Assembly: GCF_000715075.1 (NCBI RefSeq)
Contig: NC_134096.1
Span: forward strand, 37,893,804 to 37,957,803
Length of the DNA stretch: 64,000 bases
Direction of reading: 5' to 3'
Origin: Nicotiana tabacum
Lineage: Eukaryota; Streptophyta; Magnoliopsida; Solanales; Solanaceae
How positions within the stretch are numbered: the stretch's first letter is position 1; every line of letters begins with the position of its first letter. Under the pieces are notes generated by a model, which saw nothing but the letters and a program-made list of their open reading frames with translations, had not been told where the DNA came from and made no database searches. The position numbers were made by a program, and so were the translations under genes. Of this stretch, positions 9,853-20,326 are shown in pieces.

Positions 9853-11356
9853 AGCATCAGATGACTTGGCCTCAGGCCTAGCTGGAAAAGCATAAAATCG
9901 GGGCTGGGCCCCACCACTCTAAACTGCGTCCCTAGGACGACCTCTAACTGGCTAGCCTCCACCTCTAACGGTCTGACCTCCACCTCTAATGACCTGACCT
10001 CCACCTCTAATGTCTTGACCTCTACCTCTAGTTGCCTGACCCCTACCTTTAGCTGGCTGAGCAGGAGGTGAAGCAACCGGTGCCGGTATGATGGCACGAG
10101 AATCTTGCCGAGATTTGTTACTTGCCAATCTAGGGCAATACCTCCTGATGTGACTAATGTTCCCAGACTCATAACACCCATCCTGATGCCGTGGCTGCAG
10201 AAGCTGACCCAAATGGGCCGGATAACCGTTGTAGTAACTCTGGAGTGGCGGTGCACTGATAGGAGCTGAATGTGCACTAAATGCTGGCTGTCCAGAGTAA
10301 GGCATAATAGGACCGTGACTCCCTGAAGCATTGGGAGATGCATGAAGTGCTTAATGAGATGGTCTGGGAGGATGACCCCTACCAAAATTACCCCTGCCTC
10401 TAGACAAGGCACCACTAAAACCACTGAACTGACGAGGCCTCTTATCAGACCTCTGTCCTCTCTCCTGTACAAGAACCATCTCGATCCTCCTAGCGACATT
10501 AGCAGCCGCTTGAAAAGAAATCTCACTTCTGGTCTCCTTGGCCATCTGAAGCCTGATAAGGTGAGTGAGTCCCTCAATAAACCTCCTCACTCTCTCCCCC
10601 TTAGTAGGTAATAAAAGGAGAGCATGACGGGCCAAATCCACAAAAAGGGACTCATACTGAGTAACTGTCATACTGCCCTACTGTAGACGCTCAACTTGCT
10701 TGCAAAATTCCTCTCTTAGTATGATAGGAAGGAACTTCTCCAGAAATAGCTGAGAGAACTGCTCCTAGGTAAGTGCAGGTGATCCAACTGGTCTGGTCAA
10801 TGTATAATCTCTATGCAGCAAAATCAACCCCATTGGTCTTAACTAAACACATGTTCCGCAGCACTTCGTGGCAGCGTTCAAGATAATCTTGTGGGTCCTC
10901 AGAAGGTGTACCACTGATGTGAACTAGAAAGAGCTTAGTAAACTTATCTAGTCTCAATAAGGCCTTAAAAGACATGGCGGGCCTATCACCGGTCTGTGCC
11001 GCAACAATTGGCTGAACTAACCCAACTGGCGGGGCTGCTGGAGCCTGATTCTGGGGAGCCATCTTCTCCGGAGCGGGAGTGGTGGGAGTTTGTTCTCCTC
11101 CCCCAGCATGTGGGACGACTGGTGCCACTGGAAATCCTTCTGGGACCTGAACTGGTCCAACTGGTACATTCTGAACTGGAACTTCCTCCTGAAGATCCAC
11201 CTGAGGTTCTATAACAGGTGCAGCTGCTCGAGCTCTGGACTGAGCTCTACCTCGTCCTCTAGCACGGCCTCGACCTCAACCTCTATCCCTGTCCATAGTT
11301 GTCATCGGGGGCTCTGGTCCCTGTCCATCAGTAGAGGTATTACGTGTTCTCACCAT
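9853..11356 (-). pseudogene. element F gag (frameshifted, zinc knuckle damaged)
   Basis: The start is taken as the ATG at 11356-11354 (MVRTRNTSTDG), because element D has the same MVRT start at the same place relative to its leader. An in-frame TGA follows about 25 codons later in an Arg/Gly-rich stretch and fits CGA to TGA. The capsid-like region (KFTKLFLVHISGTPSEDPQD and FIEGLTHLIRLQMA) is split over at least three frames. The nucleocapsid zinc knuckle is at about 10135-10176 but reads CYESGNISHIRRYC, so the second Cys of CCHC is Ser. An RGRGQ/RGGGQ repeat follows (about 9955-10050). Confidence 0.8.
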
Positions 11357-11543
11357 CTGCGAGAGAATAAGTGTAGAATGATTCAATCATCGATGATAGA
11401 ATAAATTCGCACGACAGAATAAAAAAGAAGTGATATTATTCCTAAACTTTATAGCCTCTGAGAGATAAGTACAGACGTCTCCGTACCGATCTTTCAGAAT
11501 CTACTAAGCTTGCTCGTGACTCGTGAGACCTATGTAACCTAGT

Positions 11544-11555
11544 GCTCTGATACCA
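11544..11555 (-). other. element F primer-binding site (initiator Met tRNA)
   Basis: The minus strand reads TGGTATCAGAGC, complementary to the 3' end of plant initiator Met tRNA. It is two bases downstream of the LTR end. Confidence 0.85.
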
Positions 11556-12189
11556 ACTATCACGACCCGAAATTCTCACCTTCGGACCGTGATGGCACCT
11601 AACATTTCACTTTCTAGGAAAGCCAACGTTAGAAAAATATTAACCAATTTTTAAACAATTTTTAAATTTATTAATAACAGAGAATGATTGCGGAAGTAAA
11701 GTCTGAAATATAGTGAATAATGCATAAAAAAACAACGGTGTCTAAATACCATCCCGAAATTGGTGTCGCAAGTGTACGAGCTTCTAGAATAAATACAAAT
11801 AAAGGTCCGAATAAAATAAAGATGTCTGAAAACAAACACACAGCTAAAGTAAAATAGACGGGGACTTTAGAATTGCAGACGCTGTGCAGTTATACCTCAA
11901 GTCTCCTCCGAGTAGCTAAAATCCGAGCAAGTCTATGGTATGCCGCTGGGACCAACTCCGAAATCTGCACAAGAAGTGCAGAGTGTAGTATCAGTACAAC
12001 CGACCCATATACTGGTAAGTGCTGAGCCTAACCTCGACGAAGTAGTGACGAGGCTAAGGCGCGTCACATACATTAACCTGTACGCAATATTAGTAACAAC
12101 AACAAATAATAGAAATAAATCACATAACTCATTTATAATAATTAAAGCCAACTCAACAGTCATAACCAATTATCATTTTTATCAATTTC

Positions 12190-12530
12190 CGTTGCAGCGT
12201 GCAACCCACTCTCACAATATATTCACATTTAATTCTGTTGTAACGTGCAACCCGCTCTCATAATATATTTATTTTCAATCCTCTCATATAATTATTTAAT
12301 CAAGTATATATATTGAATTTTAAATAAGTGTGCAATCCGATCCCCCTAATATTGACTTTTAATAAGTCTATACGGCGTGCAATCCGATCCCCCAAATATT
12401 GACTTTTAATAAGTCTGTTGCGGCATGCAACCCGATCCTCCAATATGGACTTTTTAATAAGTCTGTTGTGACAGGCAATCCGATCCTCCAATATATCCAT
12501 TTCAATCACTTCTATTGCGGCGTGCAATCC
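12190..12530 (-). repeat. hairpin-bearing minisatellite in element F LTR
   Basis: About seven imperfect units of 45-57 bp. Most hold a 5 bp stem with a 5 base loop: GTTGC-AGCGT-GCAAC at 12191-12205, GTTGC-GGCAT-GCAAC at 12417-12431, and ATTGC-GGCGT-GCAAT at 12514-12528. The last differs from the others by a paired change. Other units have lost one or two pairs. Each is followed by CCCGATCC or TCCGATCC. Confidence 0.75.
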
Positions 12531-12889
12531 GATCCTCCAATATATCTATTTACCAATTCTTATAGAAGAAATTTCCCCAATAAATGCAACAATTAATATA
12601 AAATTATAAGAAAACAAACATACAATAATTATGATTTAATTATGAAACAAACAATGACAAATAACAAATTATTATGGAAATCAGAGAGAAAATAGGCAGT
12701 TTAATATTTAATATGCTAAATGTCAAATAACAATTAAGACACATAATTCAAATAGCATGTAACAATTAATGCAGAAATTCAAGAATTAATATTTGACAAA
12801 GAATAGGAGAGAAACAATTATTATAATAATTAATTCATAATTTAAAATGATTTATGATTTTTCAAGTAATTATGCAAACAATTAATTTG

Positions 12890-12927
12890 ACGACGTATAC
12901 ACACTCGTCACCTCGCCTATACGTCGT
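12890..12927 (-). other. LTR hairpin with conserved GAGGTGACGAGT loop (element F)
   Basis: A perfect 10 bp stem ACGACGTATA / TATACGTCGT encloses 18 bases with GAGGTGACGAGT (minus strand) at the centre. The flanking C-G and G-T bases of the loop could extend the stem as RNA. Confidence 0.7.
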
Positions 12928-13534
12928 TCACATGCATTTCACATAACAAATAGTTTAAGGGTTCTATTCCCTCAAGTCAAGGTTAACCACGACACTTATC
13001 TCGCTTTGCAAATTCTAATCAATTACTCGACCATAGATTTTTCTTTTAAATTTGTCTCCAAAAGTTCAAATATATTCACAAACAATTTGATATACTCAAT
13101 ACGAATCATAGGAATTAATTCCATATGAATTTACTATTTTTTCGGATAAAAATCCAAAATTCATTAAAATATTCGACAGTGGGACCCACGTCTCAAATCT
13201 CGAAAAAACTTACGAAATCCGAACACCCCTTTCGATACGAGTCCAGCCATAAAATTTATCAAATTCCGATGTCAAATGGACCTTCAAATCTTATATTTTC
13301 GTTTTTGGAAGATTTTATAAAAATTCCAAGTTCTTCCATCTAAATACAAAATAAATGATGAATATAGACTTAGATTTATGAAATACAATCACTATATGAT
13401 AAAGAACACTTACCCAGTTCGAAATCGTGAAAAACTCCTTTGAAATCGCCCCTAAACCGAGTTCTAATTGAGGATTTTTGAAAAATGGGAAAAATCCCAT
13501 TTTGGTTATGTTTTAAGTCACATGCGTCAAGCCT

Positions 13535-13865
13535 TCTTCGCGTTCGCGAAGGAGCTGTCGCGTTCGCGATGAGTAGTAGCCCGTGGCTTTCGCGTTCGCG
13601 AGTCCTCCTTCTCATTAGAGAAGGCTTTTTCCCCCTGGCCTTCATGTTCGCGTGCCAGTGCTCGCGCTCTCGTAGAAGGGCGACTGACTCCTCCCCCAGG
13701 CCTCTAAAGCTTCGCGTTCGCGTTGAGCTGGTTGCGTTCGCGAAGGGTAAAGTCCCCATAGCTTTGCGTTCGCGACCCAATCTTCGCATTCACGAAGAAG
13801 GAAAATTCAACCAGCCCAGTTTGCTCTTCGCGTTCACGAGATTATATTCGCGGACGCGATGAAGG
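13535..13865. repeat. CpG-rich TTCGCG repeat block in element F LTR
   Basis: Degenerate units around TTCGCGTTCGCGA recur about ten times. The block is far richer in CpG than the rest of the LTR and sits at the same LTR position as the TCGA-rich block of the solo LTR and the CTGCG-rich blocks of element D. Open frames on both strands are by-products of the repeat. Confidence 0.8.
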
Positions 13866-14586
13866 AAATACCAGAAGCCTGAAGTTGCAGAAAACCAGAT
13901 TTTTCTAAGTTCAAAATCATCTCGTATCCTATAAGAAACTCACCCGAGCCTTCGGGGTTCCAAACCAAACATGCACACAAGTCCTAAAAAATCATACGAA
14001 CTTGCTCGCATGATCAAATCGCCAAAATAACACCTAGAACTACAAATCATATGCCAAATCAAAGGAGATTTTAAAGAAAACTTTATCTTTTTACAACCGT
14101 ACGTTCGAATCACGTCAATTCAACTCCGATTCTCACCAAATTTGGCAGACAAGACATAAATATTTTAGTGGACCTATACCGGGCTCCGAAACCAAAATAC
14201 AGGCCCGGTTTCAATAAATCCAACATCAGTAATTTCTTAAAAATCATTAAGCTTTCAAGATTTTAATATTTCATAAAAATTCCATATCTCGGGCTAGGGA
14301 CCTCGGAATTTGATTAAGGGAATATTCCCAAGTCTCAAATCACGATACGAACCTACTGGAACTGTTAAAACACTTATCCGAGTCCGTTTGCTCAAAATGT
14401 TGACCAAAGCCAACTCAGTTGACTTTTAAAGCTCTATTTCACATTTTAATCCATTTTCACATAAAAACTTTTCGAAAAATTGTACGGACTGCGCACGTAA
14501 ATTGAGAAATTATAAATGGTGCTTTTCGAGGTCTTAGAACACAAAATTACTTATTAAATTTAAAAATGACATTTTGGGTCATCACA

Positions 14587-15064
14587 ATTCTTCATATTAC
14601 TGGTGCGTGATATCATGAAACGATGGCAAACGACACAATCTATTCAAACATTGTATTTATCAAACGATACAGTATAATACAATACAGTATGATACGATAC
14701 ATTATGAAACGATACGTAACAACCATCCAAACAAGCTATAAGTTACCTATATTAATGGCGTGTCAAACATTTTACACTATCGCCATCTAGCTCTTGCATT
14801 TGGAAGACTATATTTTTGGAAAGACATTTATTTCAATTAAGAATTAAATAATGAGTTTCAACGGGTAAACATATTATGGTATGGAGTGAACATATATGAA
14901 TTCAAAAACTAAATGAGATATGAACGCAATATTTTTATAGAAGAGTTTAAATTTAATGTTATATATTAATAGAGCAAAGATTATATAAACTATAAAGATT
15001 TTATGTTAAGATGACATCTGGTTTAAATTTTTGAAGGATTTTTCAAAAAATATTGAAAGGTGAT
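14587..15064. repeat. AT-rich DNA with a MITE-like segment
   Basis: The first part (about 14605-14745) has interspersed GATACGATAC, CAGTATAATAC and CATCCAAACAAGC, similar to the ends of a miniature element family common in Solanaceae (reverse strand CTTGTTTGGATGGTTGTTAC). I could not define terminal inverted repeats or a target-site duplication. The rest (14746-15064) is AT-rich with no gene that I can support. Confidence 0.35.
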
Positions 15065-15639
15065 GTCACGACCCAAAATCCACCAAGGCCTGGACATCCA
15101 TAGTTCGATTGACTTTCCTCCGCTGGAATTAAATGCTGAACCTCTAAGTCTTGCACGGAGAAATCCTTCTTTCAAGTCATTCACTACATCAACACATAAA
15201 CAAGCACCCCACCATTACATCAATACTATGTGTTAACAACGCATGAACATCATAGCAACCTGTGCATAGCCTCAAAACCATCGGAAATACAGCTACTGTG
15301 CTGAAATGACAGAACATCCTTCCGCAAGGCGACGATAGTACCTTGGCCGAATACGCAGGAAAAAATATCCTGCACCACGTCTACAGTACCACTACAACTC
15401 CTCGATGCCCAATTGATAACAAGCGCTCCATGTCGCATAAGATTGAGTAGGAAGGAAGTAAAGGCATAAGCCTCAAAAGATTCAAATCATACGAAGAGGA
15501 ATCAAGAAGGGAAGTGCTCCTAACAACCATGTAGCCTCTTGAAGATAAGTACATACGTCTCCGTACCGATCCGCAAGACTCTACTAGACTTGATCATGAC
15601 TCGTGAGACCTAAGTGAACCTAACGCTATGATACTAAGC
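15065..15639 (-). mobile_element. element E: leader remnant of a Tekay-like element
   Basis: The part from about 15520 to 15636 matches the leader of elements F and D (CGTCTCCGTACCGATC, then TCGTGAGACCT) and ends in a decayed primer site at 15625-15636 (GCTATGATACTA on the plus strand, versus GCTCTGATACCA). Further left (15065-15500) begins with TGTCACGACCCAAAATCC, which looks like an LTR end, but what follows does not match other LTRs here and I see no gag. The internal region of E therefore appears to be almost wholly lost. Confidence 0.55.
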
Positions 15640-15682
15640 TGTCACGACCCAAAATCCACTAAAGGTCGTGATGACGCCTAAC
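15640..15682 (-). repeat. element E LTR, left piece
   Basis: It begins TGTCACGACCC next to the decayed primer site and is cut after 43 bases by element C. It ends in CTAAC (15678-15682), one copy of C's target duplication. The LTR continues at 63924. Confidence 0.75.
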
Positions 15683-16092
15683 TGTCATGCCCCGAACTCA
15701 GGGAGCGCGACCGACGCTCAACGGAGTAAACCCGGTCGAGCAAGTCTAATTTACATTAATCTCTCATCATTACTCATACATGATTTACCATAACATAATT
15801 ATATCTTGATTTTTATATTGAATATATTTGGCTCAATGGCCCATAAATTCTTTCTCATGATGGCTACACAACTTTATAAATAGCTGTAATTATTGTGAAC
15901 ATATTTACATGTCAAAACTCAAATCTTTAATTACATGACCCACAGTGTACATGGAGCTTCTATGACAATAGATACCTAAATACATAAAATGAACTAGACC
16001 CAAACACCCACTAAAACTGTCGTGGATTCACCATAAGCTGAGTAGTGAAGAAGATCCCTATCAAAGATCCATATCATCCAGTAGAAGTATAC

Positions 16093-16141
16093 CTGCATCC
16101 AGTAAAAGATGCAGCACCCCCGGCACAAGGGACGTGAGTAC
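16093..16141 (-). other. U5-side twin hairpin of element C LTR
   Basis: CTGCATC (16093-16099) pairs with GATGCAG (16108-16114). Next to it are a C-run and a GGGACGTGAGTAC segment, matching the CCC…GGGG hairpin module of other LTRs in this window. Confidence 0.6.
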
Positions 16142-16849
16142 ATGTGGAATAGTACTCGTATGTAAGGCAGTAAAAAAAATATATGAAAATACAGTAACTT
16201 AAATAAGAGGAAAATAAAGTACATCAAGAAACTACGAAACATCCCATAGAATCACATTTCAAGTCTTATTATACCTGCATCATTCTAAACTTCTTTTAGG
16301 ATCAACTGATCCATATGAACTATATGTGGAATACATAATATAATGTAATTGTAACAACATGTACAAACAAGGCCAATGAAAGTGCCACCTTCCACCCTTA
16401 TTTTACACATATACATTTCATGGACCTTAATTAGTGTTCACATATCATATTATTCACCTATGCGTCTCATAGACCATTCACAGTATCACCTATACAATAC
16501 ACCTGTGTATTTCATAGACCGTTCACATTATCACCTATACAATATACCTGTGTGCTTCATAGACCGTTCACAATGTTTACTTACACAATATACCTGTGTG
16601 TTTCATAGACCGTTCACAGTGTTTACTTACACAATACACCTGTGCATTTCATAGACCGTTCACAGTGTTCACTTACACAATACAAATACACCTATTCAAG
16701 GGCTTGGAAATACAACATGAATATGATGAATCATTGTAACAGTAAAAGGGAATGATAGCCATTAACGTCATGAAAATTTATTAAGAGCTTCTATTAAAAT
16801 ATATAGATATTAAGTCATGGATCCTCTATATCCACCTTCACACAAAGCG

Positions 16850-17590
16850 GTCCTGCCGCCTCACCCCAACATATAGGGTGGAGGTGTATCACGATACCAC
16901 AATATCTACATAAAGCGGCCCTGCCGCCTCACCCCAATATATGCGGGTGGAAGTGTATCACAATACCACAATCTCTACACAAAGCGGCACTGCCGCCTCA
17001 CCCCAATATATGGGGTAGAGGTGTATCACAATACCATAATATCTACACAAAGCGGCCTTACCACCTCACCCCAATATATGCGAGTGGGGGTGTATCACAA
17101 TACCATAATCTCTACACAAAGCAGCCTTGCCGCCTCACCCCAATATATGCGGGTGGAGGTGTATCACAATCTCTACACAAAGTGGCCCTGCGGCCTCACC
17201 CTAATATATGCGGGTGGAGGTGTATCACAATACTGTCTCTACACAAAGCTGCCCTACCGCCTTACCCCAATATATGCGGGTGGAGGTGCATCATAATACC
17301 ATAATATCTACACAAAGCGTCCCTACCTCCTCACCCCAATATATGCGGGTGGAGGTGTATCACAATACCACATTCTCTACATAAAGCGGCCCTGCCCCCT
17401 CACCCCAATATATGCGGGTGGAGGTATATCAGAATACCACAATCTCTACACAAAGTGGCCCTGCCGCCTCACCCCAATATATGCGGGTGGAGGTGTATCA
17501 CAATACCACAATCTCTACACAAAGCAGACCTGCCGCCTCTCTCCAATATATGCGGGTTGAGGTGTATCACAATACCACAATCTCATATAT
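16850..17590 (-). repeat. 69 bp minisatellite in C 3' LTR (about 11 copies)
   Basis: Units contain CTACACAAAGCGGCCCTGCC, then CCTCACCCCAATATATGCGG and GTGGAGGTGTATCACAATAC. Each unit can form GCGGC-CCT-GCCGC and CCTCACCC/GGGTGGAGG hairpins. Some units are shorter by about 10 bases. The unit is 23 codons long, so open frames persist through it; these are not regarded as genes. Confidence 0.88.
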
Positions 17591-20085
17591 AACTCAAAGC
17601 GACATAGTTTGTCATTACATTTAAGGTCGTAATTTCCTATATCTTTGGAATACTTCATGTTCATGCTTATCATAAAAAAACACAACTCATTACATTAGCA
17701 CATTCATTGTAAATCAATAAGTCGATTTCAATGGCACATGAGCCTAATTTCTTTTCTTAAGGTTCATCATCATTTAGCATAGGGCATCCCCCTTCCATCT
17801 CGTTTTTCACTCCCTTGACATCTTGATGTCATTAACTAGGTTCATGACTCTTGGGGACTTAACAATCGAAGTCATTTACATACATTATTTTAGAATCATA
17901 CAACTATAGTTGAAACCATTGGGACATACAACACCTCATAATTCCCTTTTTGGCAAACAACTACATTTCATGTTCATACCATCACTTACTTCTACTTGCC
18001 ATGGGTGATCATAGGATATCAAGAACATTTAAAATACTTAGGAATAGCATAGTCTCTCCTCATGAGGGCATAGGAGCTTATAACACATTGGAAACATAAG
18101 TACAAATATATTCATCTCATAACCTTTCCCACTATATATCACTTCACAATTACTTTCAACTACTTACGACATCATTATTTCATTGGCTCCCTTAGCCATA
18201 CATATTATTCTTCATTCATGGCACTGTGGCCATATATCATATTTCACACTTTCATTTCTTTACTTTCAAGGATTATCATCACAAACATCATCATATAGAA
18301 TACTCTTGAAATACCTTTCCTCAAAAAGGGAAATACACAATCTCAACTCATGAATATGTAAGAACTAAAAACATATTGGAAATACCTACCAAGCATAACA
18401 TTAGTTAGAATAACCATATTTGGACATGACTTGAGTACATAAGCTTTTGGACAATTTTATTTTGAGTCAATTTGTAACGGTTGAATCAATGCTGATTGCA
18501 TAATATTTCACACATCATTTCATTTCATTGGAACTATTGGCCACAAGTATATCTTTCATTCTTGGCACGATGGCCACACTTTATATCACCAACTCACTTC
18601 TTTCACTTTCGAGCATCTTTATATATTAACAACAACAAGGCATTTCCAATCAAGACTTTAGGTACACATATGACAAAATTAAGAGTCTTAAGCATATCGT
18701 TTTTTCTCACAGAATTTGGCATACTAGTTTTCATTTGGAACACGACTCAAAGCCATAACATTTTAATACACAATCCATACTTTGAACATATATATTTTGA
18801 CATAAGTCTCATTCGGAATAGTCAAGTTTATAAGGAATAGCTCGGAACATAGGAACTAGGAACTTGAGCCAACCATACTTGAAACTTACGGGAATATTAT
18901 GGAATTCGATTATGAGAGAGAAGTTTAGCCAACATACCTGAAATTTGCCCCTTAATGATACTACAATGATCCAATACACTAAGAAACTTCAATCTACAAT
19001 AACAACATCAAATGTGAACAACATTAGTAACAAATCCCATAGTTTAGGCCATTTAGGCATTTTATCAAACACCTCGTAGGCATGAATCTCTACATCTCTT
19101 AACCATAGAATTAGTTCATCCAACTACTACCACTTACCAAAAATTTATCCCACCATAATTCATAGACAATTCATAACTATCCATCCACACCCAACCAACA
19201 AAATTCCATCAAATAGTCACTTTTCAATCTCTACCATGGTTATGTATTTAAATTGAGAACTTATGGCTTCCAATTACCATAATATAAGTTTCAATACTTA
19301 TATTCCCATAATATATCCATACATGTAAGTCCAAGGGTGTAAGATTACCTTTTGGAAGAAATCTTGCAAAACTCTTCTTTGAGTTCTTGAAGAAATTACT
19401 TGAAGATCTATGTATTTTATGGAGGATTGAGTTAGTTTTAGGGTGGAATTGATGGAATGAAACACCAAATTAGTAGGGATTACTCACCTGGAAGATGGGG
19501 GAAGTTGGAGGTCTTGAGAGAGTGGAGAAAAACCCCAAAGTTCGGCCAGGAGAAATGGGGAAAAATGAACCCCGAAATGAGTATATAATGTTTAAGGCGG
19601 CATAGGTGGCGTGGGGCGCTGCTCGTGGTGCTGGTTCTAGAACCTCAACATTCCCAACTCCAGGAATAGCGCCCTACTCTACCCTGGGCGCTGGCGATGG
19701 GAAATCATTTCTATTTTGCCCGAAAATGGGCATAACTCTCTCATACGATGTCCGAATTCGACGATTCTTTTTTGCTATGACTCCGTAATTTCCATATGGA
19801 TCTAATGCTTTAATAAAAACTTAATTTGGAGCTCATTTGCTTAATGTGATACCATTTATGCTTGAAGAAACGGCATCGACGCTTCCTATAAATAGCCAAA
19901 ATAAATTCCGGGCATACGCCCGAGTACAAAATCACCATCCGGACCTAACAGAATCATCAAAACTCCGATCCGAGGTCGAATACAAAAAACTCAAACTTGG
20001 TCATAATACATCATATGAAGCTACTCAAGACTTCAAATAGTTGAAAGGAGCGTAAATGTTCAAAACGACAAGTCGGGTCGTTATA

Positions 20086-20099
20086 TTCTCCCCCACTTA
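20086..20099 (-). other. polypurine tract of element C
   Basis: The minus strand reads TAAGTGGGGGAGAA directly before the 3' LTR. It resembles element B's AAGTGGGGGAAAA at the same position. Confidence 0.75.
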
Positions 20100-20326
20100 A
20101 GATCAATCGTCCTCGAATGAGGAGTAGAGTCCATCCCCAAACACTCAACATAATTGGTTTCTTCTTCCACACATCTTTAGCTCCCAAATTTGACTAACTC
20201 CCAAATTTTTCAGAAATTTTGGCAGAGTCTCCTCTGTAATTGGGCCTATCCACCTGCCAGAGAATCTTAAAAATCAATCCTAAACAACATATAGATAACA
20301 CCACATTGCACCATATATATGAAAAC
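20100..20326 (-). mobile_element. element C internal region, 3' untranslated part
   Basis: It matches, on the opposite strand, the stretch just upstream of the polypurine tract in element B: the CGTCCTCGAATGAGGAGTAG segment corresponds to B's CTACTTCTCATTCGAGGACG. No coding sequence is visible. It is interrupted after AAAAC by a solo LTR. Confidence 0.7.

Larger units (their letters stand above)
3722..14586 (-). mobile_element. element F: Tekay/Del-type chromovirus, 3'-truncated
   Basis: Reading leftwards: 5' LTR (14586-11558), initiator-Met primer site, gag, protease, reverse transcriptase, RNase H, integrase. The element stops at about 3722, in the region between the integrase C-terminal domain and the chromodomain, and abuts the dispersed repeat. 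No 3' LTR, polypurine tract or chromodomain is left. A 2.9 kb solo LTR of a related family is inserted in its reverse transcriptase. The coding parts carry several stops and frameshifts, so it is dead. The truncation prevents dating by LTR comparison. Confidence 0.85.
11558..14586 (-). repeat. 5' LTR of element F (3029 bp)
   Basis: Minus-strand ends are TGTGATGACCC (from 14586) and CGGGTCGTGATA (to 11558, from an original TGACA). It has the same layout as the solo LTR at 5967-8909 although the sequences are clearly different families. Contents, in minus-strand order: a CTCGGGTGAGTTTCTT segment (about 13930-13945), a CpG-rich block of TTCGCGTTCGCGA-like units (13535-13865), a conserved hairpin (12890-12927), a hairpin array (12190-12530), and a TGCAC-TTCTT-GTGCA hairpin near 11967-11981. 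Confidence 0.88.
15683..20085 (-). repeat. 3' LTR of element C (4403 bp)
   Basis: Plus-strand ends are TGTCATGCCCC and GGTCGTTATA (from TTACA). It is uninterrupted, so it serves as the reference for finding insertions in the right copy. It contains a CTGCATC/GATGCAG hairpin (16093-16114), short repeats of a CATAGACCGTTCAC unit (about 16465-16670), and the 69 bp minisatellite (16850-17590). The rest is AT-rich and non-coding. Confidence 0.88.

Noticed and set aside
9849..10577. A 242-codon minus-strand frame rich in Val, Leu and Glu
   Set aside because: It overlaps gag of element F in another frame; the recognisable gag motifs (knuckle, RGRGQ repeat) are in the competing frames.
13376..13862. 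Overlapping open frames of 125-137 codons on opposite strands
   Set aside because: They fall in the CpG-rich repeat block of F's LTR, where stop codons are rare.
15065..15090. A second LTR end (TGTCACGACCC) that might bound element E on the left
   Set aside because: The following sequence does not resemble E's or any other LTR here, and no polypurine tract adjoins it.
15250..15438. A 62-codon minus-strand frame in the element E remnant
   Set aside because: It matches no retroelement domain known to me, and there is no supporting context.
16850..17590. Regularly spaced repeats resembling a CRISPR array
   Set aside because: The whole 69 bp unit repeats, without unique spacers, inside an LTR of a plant element.
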